DNA of 64,000 bases, taken from NCBI RefSeq assembly GCF_014750655.1, contig NZ_JABBXD010000001.1:667102-731101 (forward strand), given 5' to 3'. The position numbers and the translations under genes were made by a program. The stretch is from Salinimonas profundi (GTDB lineage Bacteria; Pseudomonadota; Gammaproteobacteria; Enterobacterales; Alteromonadaceae). A model generated the notes under the pieces. It was not told where the DNA came from, did no database searches, and saw nothing but the letters and a program-made list of their open reading frames with translations. This document shows, one piece after another, positions 8,596-17,943 of this stretch (positions are counted from its first letter, which is position 1; every line of letters begins with the position of its first letter).

Positions 8596-8604
8596 AACAT
8601 TATC

Positions 8605-11600
8605 TTATGACTCTTCAGCAAAATGGCCTGGGTGAGCATCTTGCTCAGCCTGCTGAGGCTTTTTCTTTCTGAACAAACCGCGGATATCATCCAGAATAAG
8701 ATAAAGTGCTGGCACCAGTAACAATGTAATAACGGTAGCAAACAAAATTCCGAACGCCAGAGAGATAGCCATGGGAATTACAATTTGCGCCTGCAGACTA
8801 CGTTCAAAAACGATGGGCATGAGCCCCATAAATGTCGTTAAGGATGTAAGAATGATGGGACGAAACCGCTGCGTGCCGGCACTGATAGCGGCATCAACGA
8901 GACGATGCCCTTCCGCACGGGCACGATTAACAAAGTCGACCATGATCAGGCTGTCATTCACCACTACTCCCGACAACGCGATAATGCCGCATAGCGAAAG
9001 GGAACTTACCGCCATACCCAATACCAGGTGCCCGACTATCGCTCCCACTACCCCGAAAGGAATCACCGCCATAATAATTAACGGTTGCGAGTAAGAACGC
9101 AGAGGAATGGCCAATAATGCGTAGATAGCAAAGAGCGCAAACAACAGTCCCTGAAGCATACTGATCATAGCCTCCTGCTGCTCTTTAGAGTTACCTTGCA
9201 ACTGGAAGTTAACTTCTGGGTGACGCTCCATAATCGCCGGAATTTCCGTCATTACCACATCACGGGTTACTTCACCCGGATCAAGCAGCGCTTTATCCAC
9301 TTTCGCACTGACGGTGACTGAGCGGCTGCCATCCACCCGAATGATGGATGAAAAGCCTTCTCCCAAAGAAATTTCGCCGACTTCTTCAAACGGAATCGCT
9401 TCTCCGCCAGGCGCGCGAACCCGCATGTCCTGAAGGTGCTCCACAGAGGTACGTTTTTCTTCAGGATAGCGCACCATCACTTTGACTTCTTCATCATCAC
9501 GCTGGACACGCTGTACTTCAGCCCCGTAAAACCCGTAGCGCACTTGCTGACCCAATTGCTGCAAACTAATACCCAGCGCATCGGCCTGAGGCGTGGTAGA
9601 CAACTGAATTTCATCGCTGCCGCCAGCAAACGAATCATTGATATCGCTCACGCCATCATAATCTGCCAGACGATCTTTAAGTGCCTGCGCGGCAGACTGC
9701 AATGCGGCGGTGTCAGACGACGTAAACTCAAAGCTTAAGTCCGGCCCGCCGAAGCCACCGCCGCCACCAATATTGAGGGTTTTGACCCCCGCAATTTCAG
9801 GCATCTGCTCACGCCAACGCTGATGTATTTCATAATCCGGCAGTTCGCGGGTCTCGCCCTTTGACAGCTCAACAAATATTTCACCGCCGGTGTTGCCGTT
9901 ATCAAAAGCAATAGCGTGTTTAATAACACCGCTTCCCGTCTCTTTTTCAACGTTTTTATCCATACGATGCATCGCACTGAGCATGCTTTGCAATGTGTCG
10001 TCACGCTGAGAAATCGACGAGCCCGGCTCCAGCTCAAAACTGGCAGACATAAAGTCACTGGGTACATTAGGGAAGAAAACGAAGCGCACGATACCGCCTG
10101 CGAACAAGCCTGCAGTGATAATGAGCAGCGCGATAAATGTGGCCAGCGTGATGTAACGATTGCGAACTGCTTTTGCCAGAAACGGGGCATAGCGCTTATG
10201 CACAAAAACTTTAATACCTTCGCTGAAAAAGTTTCTGAAGCGCTGAAACGCATTGAGTGTGTCCGGATCATGAGGCTTGAGATTCATATGAACCAGATGC
10301 GCCGGCAAAATCAGCTTTGACTCTATCAGCGAGAAAATCAGGCAGATGATGACCACCCAGCCGATGGACTGCCAGATAACACCGAAAGGCCCCGACACCA
10401 TTAACATAGGGGTAAATGCTGCAATGGTCGTCAGCACCCCAAAGGTTGCCGGCATTGCCACCCGCTTCACTCCGGCGATGACATTATCCGTCGTATGCCC
10501 TTTCTTATCGATTTCGGTGTATGCTGACTCCCCCATGATGATGGCATCATCCACCACAATACCCAGCACCAGAATAAACGCAAAAAGACTCAACAAGTTT
10601 ATTGAGACACCGACAAATTCCATCGGCATGACAAAAATTGCGCCCAGAAAACAGACCGGCAATCCCCATATTACCCAGAACGCCAGTTTCACCCGCAAAA
10701 ACAGTGACAGTACGATGAACACAAGTAAGGCACCAAAGCCCATATTTTCCAGCATCATGTTAAGCCGGTCGTTCAGGTAAAACGAGGAGTCCCCCCAGGT
10801 ATCGGCGTGCAGATGGGCAGGAAATGTCGGCTTCGCCTTATCGATATAGGTATTAACCTGTTCGGCGATTTCCAGGGCATTCTGATCACCCACGGCTTTA
10901 ACCCGCATACTGACAGAGGGTTTGCCATCAAAATACGCAAAGCGATTATCTTCGACAAAGCCATCGTTAATTATCGCAACATCGCCAAGCTGCACGCGAG
11001 TGCCATCAGCGCTTGTCAGTAACGTGATTTGTGAAAAATCATAACCGGTGTAGGCCTGCCCCTTGGTACGCAGCAGAATATCTCCGTTGTCAGTTCTGAT
11101 AGAGCCGCCGGGTAAATCAACACTGGATTGTCTGACCAGGGCGACAACTTCGGAAAATGTCAGGTTATACTTTTGCAGGTCTTCTTCGGAAAGCTCAATG
11201 GAAACTTCATAATCACGGGCACCAACAATATCAACATTGGAAATGCCGCTTAGGTTAGCAATATCATCGCGAATATTTTTTGCAAATTCTTTAAGCTCGC
11301 GCTCATTAGCATCGCCGTATACAGATACCCAGATAACATCTGATTGCATTTTCTGACGATAAATAACCGGTTTTTCTGTATTGGCCGGAAAACTGGGGAT
11401 TGCATCGACCTGGACCTTTACCTCGTCCAGCACATCCTGTACGTCGTAGCTTTCTTCTACTTCGATGCTAACCGTGCCCATGCCTTCTGAAGCGGTTGAG
11501 GTGACCTTCTTGATGCCGTCAAGGTTTTCAATGGCCTCCTCAACTTTAAGGATAACGCCCTCCTCAACTTCCTGTGGCGCGGCCCCAAGATATGGCACCC

Positions 11601-11763
11601 GAACATTGATCACGTTAACTTCAATGGGCGGGAATATCTGCTTTTGAATCGTAAAGACAGAAATGACACCACCGATAAGCAGAACCCACATTAACAGGTT
11701 CGATGCGACATTATTGCGTGCAAACCACGCGATAATTCCTTTATGTGTATCAATCTTACTCAT
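8605..11763 (-). CDS. RND efflux permease, HAE1-like
   Basis: A 1052-residue inner-membrane proton antiporter of the RND superfamily. It has the two-fold layout of 12 helices and two large periplasmic loops: first helix at about 14-34, helices 2-6 at about 340-480, a middle hydrophobic stretch near 545-570 and helices 8-12 from about 865 on. The Asp-Asp pair of the proton relay is present in helix 4 (GIVVDDAIIMGES, near 403-404), while helix 10 has VVNDSLIMVDF, without the Lys of AcrB. It overlaps the adaptor gene by 8 bases. No outer-membrane factor is next to it, so it probably uses a TolC elsewhere. Substrate (drug, lipid or detergent) is unknown. Confidence 0.93.
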   Translation of the reverse strand: MSKIDTHKGIIAWFARNNVASNLLMWVLLIGGVISVFTIQKQIFPPIEVNVINVRVPYLGAAPQEVEEGVILKVEEAIENLDGIKKVTSTASEGMGTVSIEVEESYDVQDVLDEVKVQVDAIPSFPANTEKPVIYRQKMQSDVIWVSVYGDANERELKEFAKNIRDDIANLSGISNVDIVGARDYEVSIELSEEDLQKYNLTFSEVVALVRQSSVDLPGGSIRTDNGDILLRTKGQAYTGYDFSQITLLTSADGTRVQLGDVAIINDGFVEDNRFAYFDGKPSVSMRVKAVGDQNALEIAEQVNTYIDKAKPTFPAHLHADTWGDSSFYLNDRLNMMLENMGFGALLVFIVLSLFLRVKLAFWVIWGLPVCFLGAIFVMPMEFVGVSINLLSLFAFILVLGIVVDDAIIMGESAYTEIDKKGHTTDNVIAGVKRVAMPATFGVLTTIAAFTPMLMVSGPFGVIWQSIGWVVIICLIFSLIESKLILPAHLVHMNLKPHDPDTLNAFQRFRNFFSEGIKVFVHKRYAPFLAKAVRNRYITLATFIALLIITAGLFAGGIVRFVFFPNVPSDFMSASFELEPGSSISQRDDTLQSMLSAMHRMDKNVEKETGSGVIKHAIAFDNGNTGGEIFVELSKGETRELPDYEIHQRWREQMPEIAGVKTLNIGGGGGFGGPDLSFEFTSSDTAALQSAAQALKDRLADYDGVSDINDSFAGGSDEIQLSTTPQADALGISLQQLGQQVRYGFYGAEVQRVQRDDEEVKVMVRYPEEKRTSVEHLQDMRVRAPGGEAIPFEEVGEISLGEGFSSIIRVDGSRSVTVSAKVDKALLDPGEVTRDVVMTEIPAIMERHPEVNFQLQGNSKEQQEAMISMLQGLLFALFAIYALLAIPLRSYSQPLIIMAVIPFGVVGAIVGHLVLGMAVSSLSLCGIIALSGVVVNDSLIMVDFVNRARAEGHRLVDAAISAGTQRFRPIILTSLTTFMGLMPIVFERSLQAQIVIPMAISLAFGILFATVITLLLVPALYLILDDIRGLFRKKKPQQAEQDAHPGHFAEES

Positions 11764-12991
11764 CTGCCTGCGCTCCTACCTCTACCTTTTCAGAGGATTC
11801 AGGCTTATCTTTTTCAGCGGGAGTCGGTGAATCGCCTTGCTCACCGGATAGCCGAACCTTCATCCCTTCAAATGGATTGGGAACAGCGCTCATCACCACC
11901 ATGTCGCCCTCTTTAAGACCCGCTGCAATGTAGACCTTCTGTGCATTTGTACGCGCAACATCAACAGGTTTTATTTGTAATTCATTATTGTCATTTACAG
12001 TCAGCACCGTCTGATCCAGCCTCAGTACGCTGCGCGGTAATACAAACAGGTCACGGGACTGTCCGGCTGAAATATTAGCCTGAACAAACTGACCAAACCG
12101 CAAGGGCATATCCTGATTGTCCTGCTCACCGCGATTATAAGGATCCTCAACACGGGCCACCACATAACTGACCCGGCTGGCAGCATCCAGAATGCCTTCA
12201 CTTCTGACCAAATCAGCATGCCACTGATGCCTGACCCCATTGACCCGCGCCTGAAGAACGACATTATCTTTTTGCTGAAATCCACGCTCCAGGTCAATAA
12301 ATGCCATGTCGCTGTCGGCGACCGGCAGGCGAACCTCCGCAACGTCCGTGCTGTAAAGGGTGCCAATTTGCATGCCGATAGACACAAACTGGCCAATATC
12401 GACATTACGACTGACGACCAGACCATTGTAGGGCGCACGAATCTGCGTACGATCAAGGTTACGCTTGGCACGCTCCAGTTTGGCCAGAGCGGCCTTTACG
12501 TTGGCCTGTTCACGGGCAAGCTGTGGCTTACGCAGTCCAAGCTCAGGGGGGGCCATAGAATTTACCGATTGCCATTCCTGGCGGGCAACTTCACCGCGTG
12601 CCAGCTCTTCCGTAAGGGCAGCCTGCGCCTGAGCCAGCTCTGCTTCTGCCAGCTTAAGTTCGGTTTCATAATCGTGCTGTTCAAGGGTAACCAGTACATC
12701 ACCTTTTTCAAACATGCCGCCAGCAACAAAAACCTCTGACAGTTCGGCCACTCTGCCACTGACCTGAGCACTGATATCTGTTTGATTCCGGGGTAATACA
12801 TTGCCCTGGGTCTCGACCGCAAACTGTACTGACTCGCGATTAACCGCCTGTGCGTCCACTAAAAACGCTTTCGTCTCAGCAGGTTTTTTCTCGGGGGGCT
12901 TTTTACTGGTAATCAGGATAATCGCGACGACCACCGCCCCCAACAAAATAATGACGGGCAGAAGTGTTTTTACCAAAGATGATTTGTTCAT
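11756..12991 (-). CDS. RND periplasmic adaptor (HlyD/AcrA family)
   Basis: A 411-residue membrane fusion protein that links the permease at 8605 to an outer-membrane channel. Residues 9-28 form the single N-terminal membrane anchor; no lipobox Cys is seen. A split biotinyl-lipoyl domain surrounds a coiled-coil hairpin of about residues 105-175 (rich in Ala, Glu and Gln), with the second lipoyl half at RAPYNGLVVSRNVDIGQFV. The C-terminal tail is a low-complexity acidic run (PAEKDKPESSEKVEVGAQ). First gene of a two-gene operon transcribed away from the gene at 13305. Confidence 0.92.
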   Translation of the reverse strand: MNKSSLVKTLLPVIILLGAVVVAIILITSKKPPEKKPAETKAFLVDAQAVNRESVQFAVETQGNVLPRNQTDISAQVSGRVAELSEVFVAGGMFEKGDVLVTLEQHDYETELKLAEAELAQAQAALTEELARGEVARQEWQSVNSMAPPELGLRKPQLAREQANVKAALAKLERAKRNLDRTQIRAPYNGLVVSRNVDIGQFVSIGMQIGTLYSTDVAEVRLPVADSDMAFIDLERGFQQKDNVVLQARVNGVRHQWHADLVRSEGILDAASRVSYVVARVEDPYNRGEQDNQDMPLRFGQFVQANISAGQSRDLFVLPRSVLRLDQTVLTVNDNNELQIKPVDVARTNAQKVYIAAGLKEGDMVVMSAVPNPFEGMKVRLSGEQGDSPTPAEKDKPESSEKVEVGAQADE

Positions 12992-13304
12992 GCAGATCCC
13001 TTCACAACATGGATTTTTACGGTAATTAGCTGATTTATCATTTTTTTATGACAGCCTAATTATCTGATCTAAAAATTATCAGTTGTGGAGTGTACCGCGA
13101 ATGCGTCGGTTGCGCGCGGTTAAAACTGTTAATAAATATGACTAAATGTGAGGGTGTCGGCAAAAGGTTCACAACACTGCTCGCAATACGAATTTATGCG
13201 ATTGTCGAGCTGGATAAATGTTCTACAGCGGGCTTGAAGATAATAAAAATAACGCTTAACTTAGTGGTGGATTTTTGTTCAAAACTTTTAAAAAGAGCAC
13301 GATA
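12992..13304. other. 313-base intergenic region between divergent genes
   Basis: This gap holds the promoters of the leftward RND operon and the rightward CBM48-like gene. The sequence is AT-rich near 13030-13080 and 13240-13300. I see no convincing small gene, RNA or operator repeat in it. Confidence 0.5.
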
Positions 13305-13613
13305 ATGAGTCTTACCAAGCAATATTTGAAATCCAAACCTGTTTGTAAAGTGACCTTTCGCTTAAAAGCGCAGGAAGCAGGTAACGCGTCTTCAGTGCGA
13401 CTGGTTGGCGATTTTAACCAGTGGGATGAATCGGTCTCCCCTATGCGCCATCTCAAAAACGGTGACTTTACGCAGACACTTACACTGGAAAAAGACAAGC
13501 AGTATGCTTTTCGATATTTACTGGATAATGCTCGGTGGGAAAACGATTGGCAGGCAGATGCCTATGCCCCCTCGCCAGTGAGCAGCGACGACAATTCAGT
13601 CGTGTCAGTCTGA
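13305..13613 (+). CDS. Free-standing CBM48/isoamylase-N-like domain protein
   Basis: A 102-residue protein that seems to be only one early-set carbohydrate-binding domain, the type found at the N-terminus of glycogen branching enzyme and isoamylase and in AMPK beta. The key pattern is VRLVGDFNQWDES (31-43), then a strand pattern and FRYLLDNARWENDWQAD (69-85). It has no signal peptide and no catalytic domain. The frame begins at 13275, but the ATG at 13305 with AAGAG upstream gives a natural start. It may bind glycogen or act as a regulatory subunit; this is inference from fold. It shares a bidirectional terminator with the convergent etf operon. Confidence 0.75.
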   Translation: MSLTKQYLKSKPVCKVTFRLKAQEAGNASSVRLVGDFNQWDESVSPMRHLKNGDFTQTLTLEKDKQYAFRYLLDNARWENDWQADAYAPSPVSSDDNSVVSV

Positions 13614-13615
13614 AC

Positions 13616-13645
13616 AAAAAAAAGGGCTGTGAACACAGCCCTTTT
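13616..13645. terminator. Bidirectional terminator between CBM48-like gene and etfA
   Basis: AAAAGGGCTGTG (13620-13631) and CACAGCCCTTTT (13634-13645) form a 12-bp stem with a 2-base gap (tight loop in practice), with a T tract on the minus strand and a shorter one on the plus strand. It ends the etfBA operon. Confidence 0.88.
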
Positions 13646-13666
13646 CGCGATTAATGGCGCAAATCT

Positions 13667-14593
13667 TTACAAAGACTTTTCCAGTTCAGGTAGTACGTCG
13701 AACAAATCGCCTACCAGACCATAATCCGCCACCTGAAAAATCGGGGCTTCTTCATCTTTATTGATAGCAACGATGACTTTTGAGTCTTTCATGCCGGCCA
13801 GATGCTGGATAGCACCCGAGATGCCAACGGCAATGTAAAGTTGCGGCGCAACAATCTTACCGGTCTGACCAACCTGCATATCGTTAGGAACAAAGCCCGC
13901 ATCTACCGCTGCACGCGATGCACCGATAGCAGCGCCGAGTTTATCCGCGATACCTTCAAGCAAAGAAAAGTTTTCACCATTTTGCATGCCGCGACCGCCA
14001 GAGATAACGATATCTGCAGCGGTCAGTTCAGGGCGCTCTGACTCAGTGAGTTCCTCGCCAACAAAGCTGGATTTTTCAGACGTTTTCACCACATCCAGTG
14101 TTTCTACAGACGCATCATTGCCCTGCCCAGCTGCATCAAACGACGCCGCGCGAACGGTTATTACCTTGATAGCGTCTTCAGACTGCACTGTAGCTATCGC
14201 ATTACCGGCATAAATGGGCCGTGTAAAGGTATCAGCAGATTCTACACTAATGATGTCTGAGATTTGGGCAACATCCAGCAATGCCGCAACACGCGGCATA
14301 AAGTTTTTACCTGTGGTAGAAGCGCTGGCCACAATATGGTCATAGTCCTTACCAAGCTCAACCACTAAATCTGCAATATTTTCAGCCAACTGGTGACCAT
14401 ATGCCTCGTTATCCGTAACGATAACCTTTGCAACGCCATCAATTTTTGCCGCGGATTCAGCGATGCCGGCACAATCTGAACCAGCCACCAGCACGTGGAT
14501 ATCACCACCCATTTTGCTTGCAGCATTGATCAGCTTGGCCGTATCGCCTTTGAGCTCATTATTATCATGTTCTGCATAAACTAATACTGTCAT
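13667..14593 (-). CDS. etfA: Electron transfer flavoprotein alpha subunit
   Basis: A 308-residue subunit of the soluble ETF heterodimer that collects electrons from acyl-CoA dehydrogenases and passes them to ETF-ubiquinone oxidoreductase. The FAD-binding C-terminal domain shows SGGRGM (near 200), [27 protein letters not shown] (from 242) and the end [15 protein letters not shown], all family hallmarks. Length is normal. Its ATG shares a base with the etfB stop codon (TGATG), so the two are translationally coupled. With the ETF-QO gene divergently placed upstream of etfB, the complete electron path of fatty-acid and branched-chain amino-acid oxidation is here. Confidence 0.97.
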   Translation of the reverse strand: MTVLVYAEHDNNELKGDTAKLINAASKMGGDIHVLVAGSDCAGIAESAAKIDGVAKVIVTDNEAYGHQLAENIADLVVELGKDYDHIVASASTTGKNFMPRVAALLDVAQISDIISVESADTFTRPIYAGNAIATVQSEDAIKVITVRAASFDAAGQGNDASVETLDVVKTSEKSSFVGEELTESERPELTAADIVISGGRGMQNGENFSLLEGIADKLGAAIGASRAAVDAGFVPNDMQVGQTGKIVAPQLYIAVGISGAIQHLAGMKDSKVIVAINKDEEAPIFQVADYGLVGDLFDVLPELEKSL

Positions 14594-15342
14594 CAGATCA
14601 CCTTCGCTTCGTTCTTAAGCTTATCTACCAGCTCGGCAACATTCTCTACCTTAATACCACCTTCGCGTTGCGGCGGAGGTGTTACCTTCAGCGTTTTCAC
14701 TTTTGATGTTAAGTCCACACCAAAGTCCGATGCTGACATGACATCTAGCGGCTTACGCTTAGCCTTCATAATATTTGGTAGCGACGCATAGCGTGGTTCG
14801 TTCAGACGTAAATCGGTAGTAACGACCGCTGGCAGGTCAAGCTGAACCGTTTGCAGTCCGCCATCAATTTCACGTGTTACGCTGACTTTTTGCCCGTCAA
14901 TATCGACCTTGGACGCAAAAGTGCCTTGCGGCATGCCAGTAAGGGCTGCCAGCATCTGGCCTGTCTGGTTGTTATCTGAGTCAATACTTTGTTTACCCAG
15001 AATAACCAGTTCTGGTGATTCTTTTTCTACCAGTTTGCTCAACAATTTAGCAACCTGTAGGGAGTCCAGCTTTTCATCCGTATCTATCTGAATACCGCGA
15101 TCAGCACCCAGCGCTAAGGCGGTGCGAATCTGTTCCTGGCAGCTTTTATCACCGATAGAAACCACCACGACTTCTGAAGCTACGCCCTGCTCTTTTAATT
15201 TAACCGCTTCTTCAACAGCGATTTCACAAAACGGATTAATCGCCATTTTTGCATTGGTCAGGTCAACGCCGGAATTATCGGCTTTAACCCGTACCTTCAC
15301 GTTGTAGTCAATTGCACGTTTGACTGGTACAAGTATTTTCAT
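14593..15342 (-). CDS. etfB: Electron transfer flavoprotein beta subunit
   Basis: A 249-residue partner of EtfA that binds AMP and helps hold FAD. It starts [20 protein letters not shown], has the [16 protein letters not shown] block near 36-51 and [21 protein letters not shown] near 177-197, the recognition-loop segment that docks to acyl-CoA dehydrogenases. First gene of etfBA. The 291 bases upstream hold two perfect palindromes that likely regulate this operon and the divergent ETF-QO gene. Confidence 0.97.
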   Translation of the reverse strand: MKILVPVKRAIDYNVKVRVKADNSGVDLTNAKMAINPFCEIAVEEAVKLKEQGVASEVVVVSIGDKSCQEQIRTALALGADRGIQIDTDEKLDSLQVAKLLSKLVEKESPELVILGKQSIDSDNNQTGQMLAALTGMPQGTFASKVDIDGQKVSVTREIDGGLQTVQLDLPAVVTTDLRLNEPRYASLPNIMKAKRKPLDVMSASDFGVDLTSKVKTLKVTPPPQREGGIKVENVAELVDKLKNEAKVI

Positions 15343-15474
15343 TTGTTACCTCAAAATTTGAGTTAGCCGGTGATGTACCACCCTGTCTTGATATCATCAG
15401 CCTCTTTATATGGTTGATGGACCGATAAAGGTTTACCCTGCATTAACGTAGAGTATACATTGAGACCAACTTGC

Positions 15475-15490
15475 TTTACGTTAACGTAAA
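15475..15490. promoter_or_regulatory. 16-bp perfect palindrome, candidate operator (etf region)
   Basis: TTTACGTTAACGTAAA is a perfect palindrome in the gap between divergent etfB and ETF-QO. Its ACGT-centred half-sites resemble, from memory, LiuR/MerR-type operators of fatty-acid and branched-chain amino-acid catabolism in gammaproteobacteria. Confidence 0.6.
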
Positions 15491-15511
15491 CTAAGCTGCA
15501 ATCTACTTCCT

Positions 15512-15529
15512 GTTGACGTAAACGTCAAC
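15512..15529. promoter_or_regulatory. Second perfect inverted repeat, candidate operator (etf region)
   Basis: GTTGACGT (15512-15519) and ACGTCAAC (15522-15529) flank two A residues. Core TGACGTAAACGTCA matches the style of the palindrome 22 bases to the left, so the same dimeric regulator may bind both. A single half-site TTAACGTA lies at 15443-15450. Confidence 0.6.
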
Positions 15530-15633
15530 CTGCATTACCTTTCGAGGCGACAATTAATTTACAACTTTTTGACACGTGGCATTATTTGTTTCACCTATAG
15601 TGCACTATAACAATGAATTTTAAGGAGCCACCC

Positions 15634-17283
15634 ATGGAACGTGAATCAATGGAGTTTGACGTCGTCATCGTTGGTGCCGGACCGGCCGGTCTGGCAACGG
15701 CATGTCGACTCATGCAACTTGCTAATGACGCCGAGCAGGAGCTCATGGTCTGCGTTGTGGAGAAAGGCTCTGAAGTCGGCGCGCATATTTTATCCGGTGC
15801 GGTCTTTGAACCTCGCGCCTTAAATGAGCTGTTTCCTGACTGGAAAGAAAAAGGCGCGCCGCTCAATACCCCCGTTACCGGTGATGATATTTATCTGTTT
15901 AACGATGCCACCTCCGCGCGCAAGCTTCCTAACTGGATGACGCCTAAAACAATGCACAATGATGGTAACTATATTGTGTCGATGGGTAACGTCTGTCGCT
16001 GGCTGGCACAGCAGGCAGAGGAGCTTGGTGTAGAAGTCTTTCCGGGTTTTGCAGCCGCAGACATCATCTACAACGAGGATGGCAGCGTGGGCGGCGTAGC
16101 GACAGGCGATATGGGTATTGGCGCCGACGGTGAGAAAAAAGACAGCTATATGCCCGGTATGGACTTAAAAGCAATGTATACAATCTTTGCTGAGGGGTCT
16201 CGTGGGCATTTAGGTAAAAGTCTGATTGAGAAATTTGAGCTGGATAAAGATGCCAGCCCGCAGCACTATGCTATTGGTTTTAAAGAAGTCTGGGATATCG
16301 ATCCGTCTAAACACCAACCCGGTCTGGTCGTGCACTCTGCAGGCTGGCCGTTAGATGACGCTACCGGTGGCAGTTATCTCTATCATGCTGAAGATAATCA
16401 GGTACTGGTTGGGCTTATTGTTGACCTTAATTACGAAAACCCGTACCTGAGTCCGTTTCACGAATTTCAGCAATTAAAGCACCACCCTACCATCAGTCAA
16501 TATCTGGAAGGCGGTAAACGCGTAGCTTATGGTGCCCGTGCAATTACCAAAGGTGGTTTTAATTCATTACCTAAAATGTCCTTCCCGGGTGGATTACTGG
16601 TCGGTTGTAATGCCGGTACGCTGAATTTTGCAAAAATTAAGGGTAATCATACTGCGATGAAGTCGGGTATGGTGGCTGCAGAAACGCTGTTTGAAGCATT
16701 AAAAACTGACCAGCCTGAAAAAGAATTGACACATTTTGCAGATAATATTAAAGCGTCATGGTTGTATGATGAGCTTTACAAATCGCGGAATTTTGGCCCT
16801 GCCGTGCATAAATACGGTAATTTCTGGGGCGGTGCGTTTAATACGCTCGAACAGAACTTTTTTGGCGGCAGTCTTTTTGGAAAAACACTGACAGATAATT
16901 CCAAAGATTATGCACAAATGAAAACGGTAGATGAAGTTACTAAAATAGACTACCCGAAACCGGATGGAAAGCTAAGTTTTGATAAGCCTTCTTCTGTGTA
17001 TCTTTCAAATACCAATCATGAAGAAAATCAGCCTTGTCATTTACAGTTAAAAGACCCGTCGATTCCAATTGAAGTTAACTGGCCGAAATACGCAGAACCC
17101 GCGCAGCGATATTGCCCTGCTGGCGTGTATGAGGTCATTGATGATGACAACGGAAATAAGAAGTTTCAGATAAACGCGCAGAATTGCATTCACTGTAAGA
17201 CGTGCGACATTAAAGATCCTTCACAGAATATCCGCTGGGTAACGCCGGAAGGCACCGGTGGGCCAAACTATCCGAACATGTAA
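15634..17283 (+). CDS. Electron transfer flavoprotein-ubiquinone oxidoreductase
   Basis: A 549-residue membrane-associated iron-sulfur flavoprotein that oxidises reduced ETF and reduces ubiquinone. The FAD-binding GAGPAG is at residues 14-19, and the C-terminal 4Fe-4S ligands are Cys494 (RYCPAGVYE), Cys518, Cys521 and Cys524 (CIHCKTCDIKDP). I chose the ATG at 15634 because AAGGAG is correctly spaced before it; an in-frame ATG 21 bases upstream has no such site. Length fits the family. Divergent from etfBA across a shared regulatory region, and closed by a terminator at 17309. Confidence 0.97.
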   Translation: MERESMEFDVVIVGAGPAGLATACRLMQLANDAEQELMVCVVEKGSEVGAHILSGAVFEPRALNELFPDWKEKGAPLNTPVTGDDIYLFNDATSARKLPNWMTPKTMHNDGNYIVSMGNVCRWLAQQAEELGVEVFPGFAAADIIYNEDGSVGGVATGDMGIGADGEKKDSYMPGMDLKAMYTIFAEGSRGHLGKSLIEKFELDKDASPQHYAIGFKEVWDIDPSKHQPGLVVHSAGWPLDDATGGSYLYHAEDNQVLVGLIVDLNYENPYLSPFHEFQQLKHHPTISQYLEGGKRVAYGARAITKGGFNSLPKMSFPGGLLVGCNAGTLNFAKIKGNHTAMKSGMVAAETLFEALKTDQPEKELTHFADNIKASWLYDELYKSRNFGPAVHKYGNFWGGAFNTLEQNFFGGSLFGKTLTDNSKDYAQMKTVDEVTKIDYPKPDGKLSFDKPSSVYLSNTNHEENQPCHLQLKDPSIPIEVNWPKYAEPAQRYCPAGVYEVIDDDNGNKKFQINAQNCIHCKTCDIKDPSQNIRWVTPEGTGGPNYPNM

Positions 17284-17308
17284 TTACGTTAGTAATTAAA
17301 ATAAAAAG

Positions 17309-17336
17309 AAAAGCAGCAAAACGCTGCTTTTTTTTT
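17309..17336 (+). terminator. Terminator after ETF-QO gene
   Basis: GCAGC (17313-17317) and GCTGC (17323-17327), extended by A/T pairs, followed by nine T residues. Confidence 0.85.
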
Positions 17337-17394
17337 GATTAAAAATTAACTATGATTATTTAAATACTAATGCAATTAAACGTAAGGTTAATAA

Positions 17395-17796
17395 ATGAGC
17401 GAGTTTTTGGATATTTTAACCCACGGAAGACGTTTACAGGGAGCAGTAAAAGAATTGTCGATTTCTGAACTTGAAGAGGTTCGGGCAAAATTAGACAATA
17501 TTATTGAGAAACGCCACGAAAAGGCAGCTGAACAAGAAAAACAGGCAGAAGAAAAGAAAGCAAAGATTGCTGAAATTCAAAAGCAATTGGAAGAAGCTGG
17601 TCTTGCTGTCAGTGATTTAAAAGAAACATCGCTACCCGCTTCAAAACAGGGTAAAACAGGTAAAAAGCGTCCGGTTAAATATAAACTGACCGATCAGTCA
17701 GGAAATGAACATAAATGGACGGGTATTGGCAGAATGCCTAAAGTATTTAAAGAAGCATTAGATGGCGGAAAGTCGCTCCAGGATTTTTCTATCTAA
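17395..17796 (+). CDS. H-NS family nucleoid-associated protein
   Basis: A 133-residue histone-like regulator that oligomerises on AT-rich DNA and silences genes. The N-terminal half (about 15-70) is a charged coiled coil for dimerisation; a basic linker GKTGKKRPVKYK (87-98) leads to the C-terminal DNA-binding domain YKLTDQSGNEHKWTGIGRMP, with WTGIGRMP at 108-115 in place of the usual WTGQGRTP (Ile replaces Gln of the QGR hook). It is monocistronic, with terminators on both sides. Confidence 0.9.
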   Translation: MSEFLDILTHGRRLQGAVKELSISELEEVRAKLDNIIEKRHEKAAEQEKQAEEKKAKIAEIQKQLEEAGLAVSDLKETSLPASKQGKTGKKRPVKYKLTDQSGNEHKWTGIGRMPKVFKEALDGGKSLQDFSI

Positions 17797-17810
17797 TATG
17801 TAATTAATTT

Positions 17811-17836
17811 AAAGGCGACTTATGGTCGCCTTTTTT
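17811..17836 (+). terminator. Terminator after H-NS-like gene
   Basis: AAAGGCGAC (17811-17819) and GTCGCCTTT (17825-17833) with a 5-base loop and a T tail. Confidence 0.88.
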
Positions 17837-17943
17837 ATTCCTTTCACAATATTGTCATTTATTGTTAAATAAATTCCCGGCTAATTGGGCCAAACACGTG
17901 GCTCAGCGGTAACCAAATAGATTAAAAACGCTATCATTTCACT

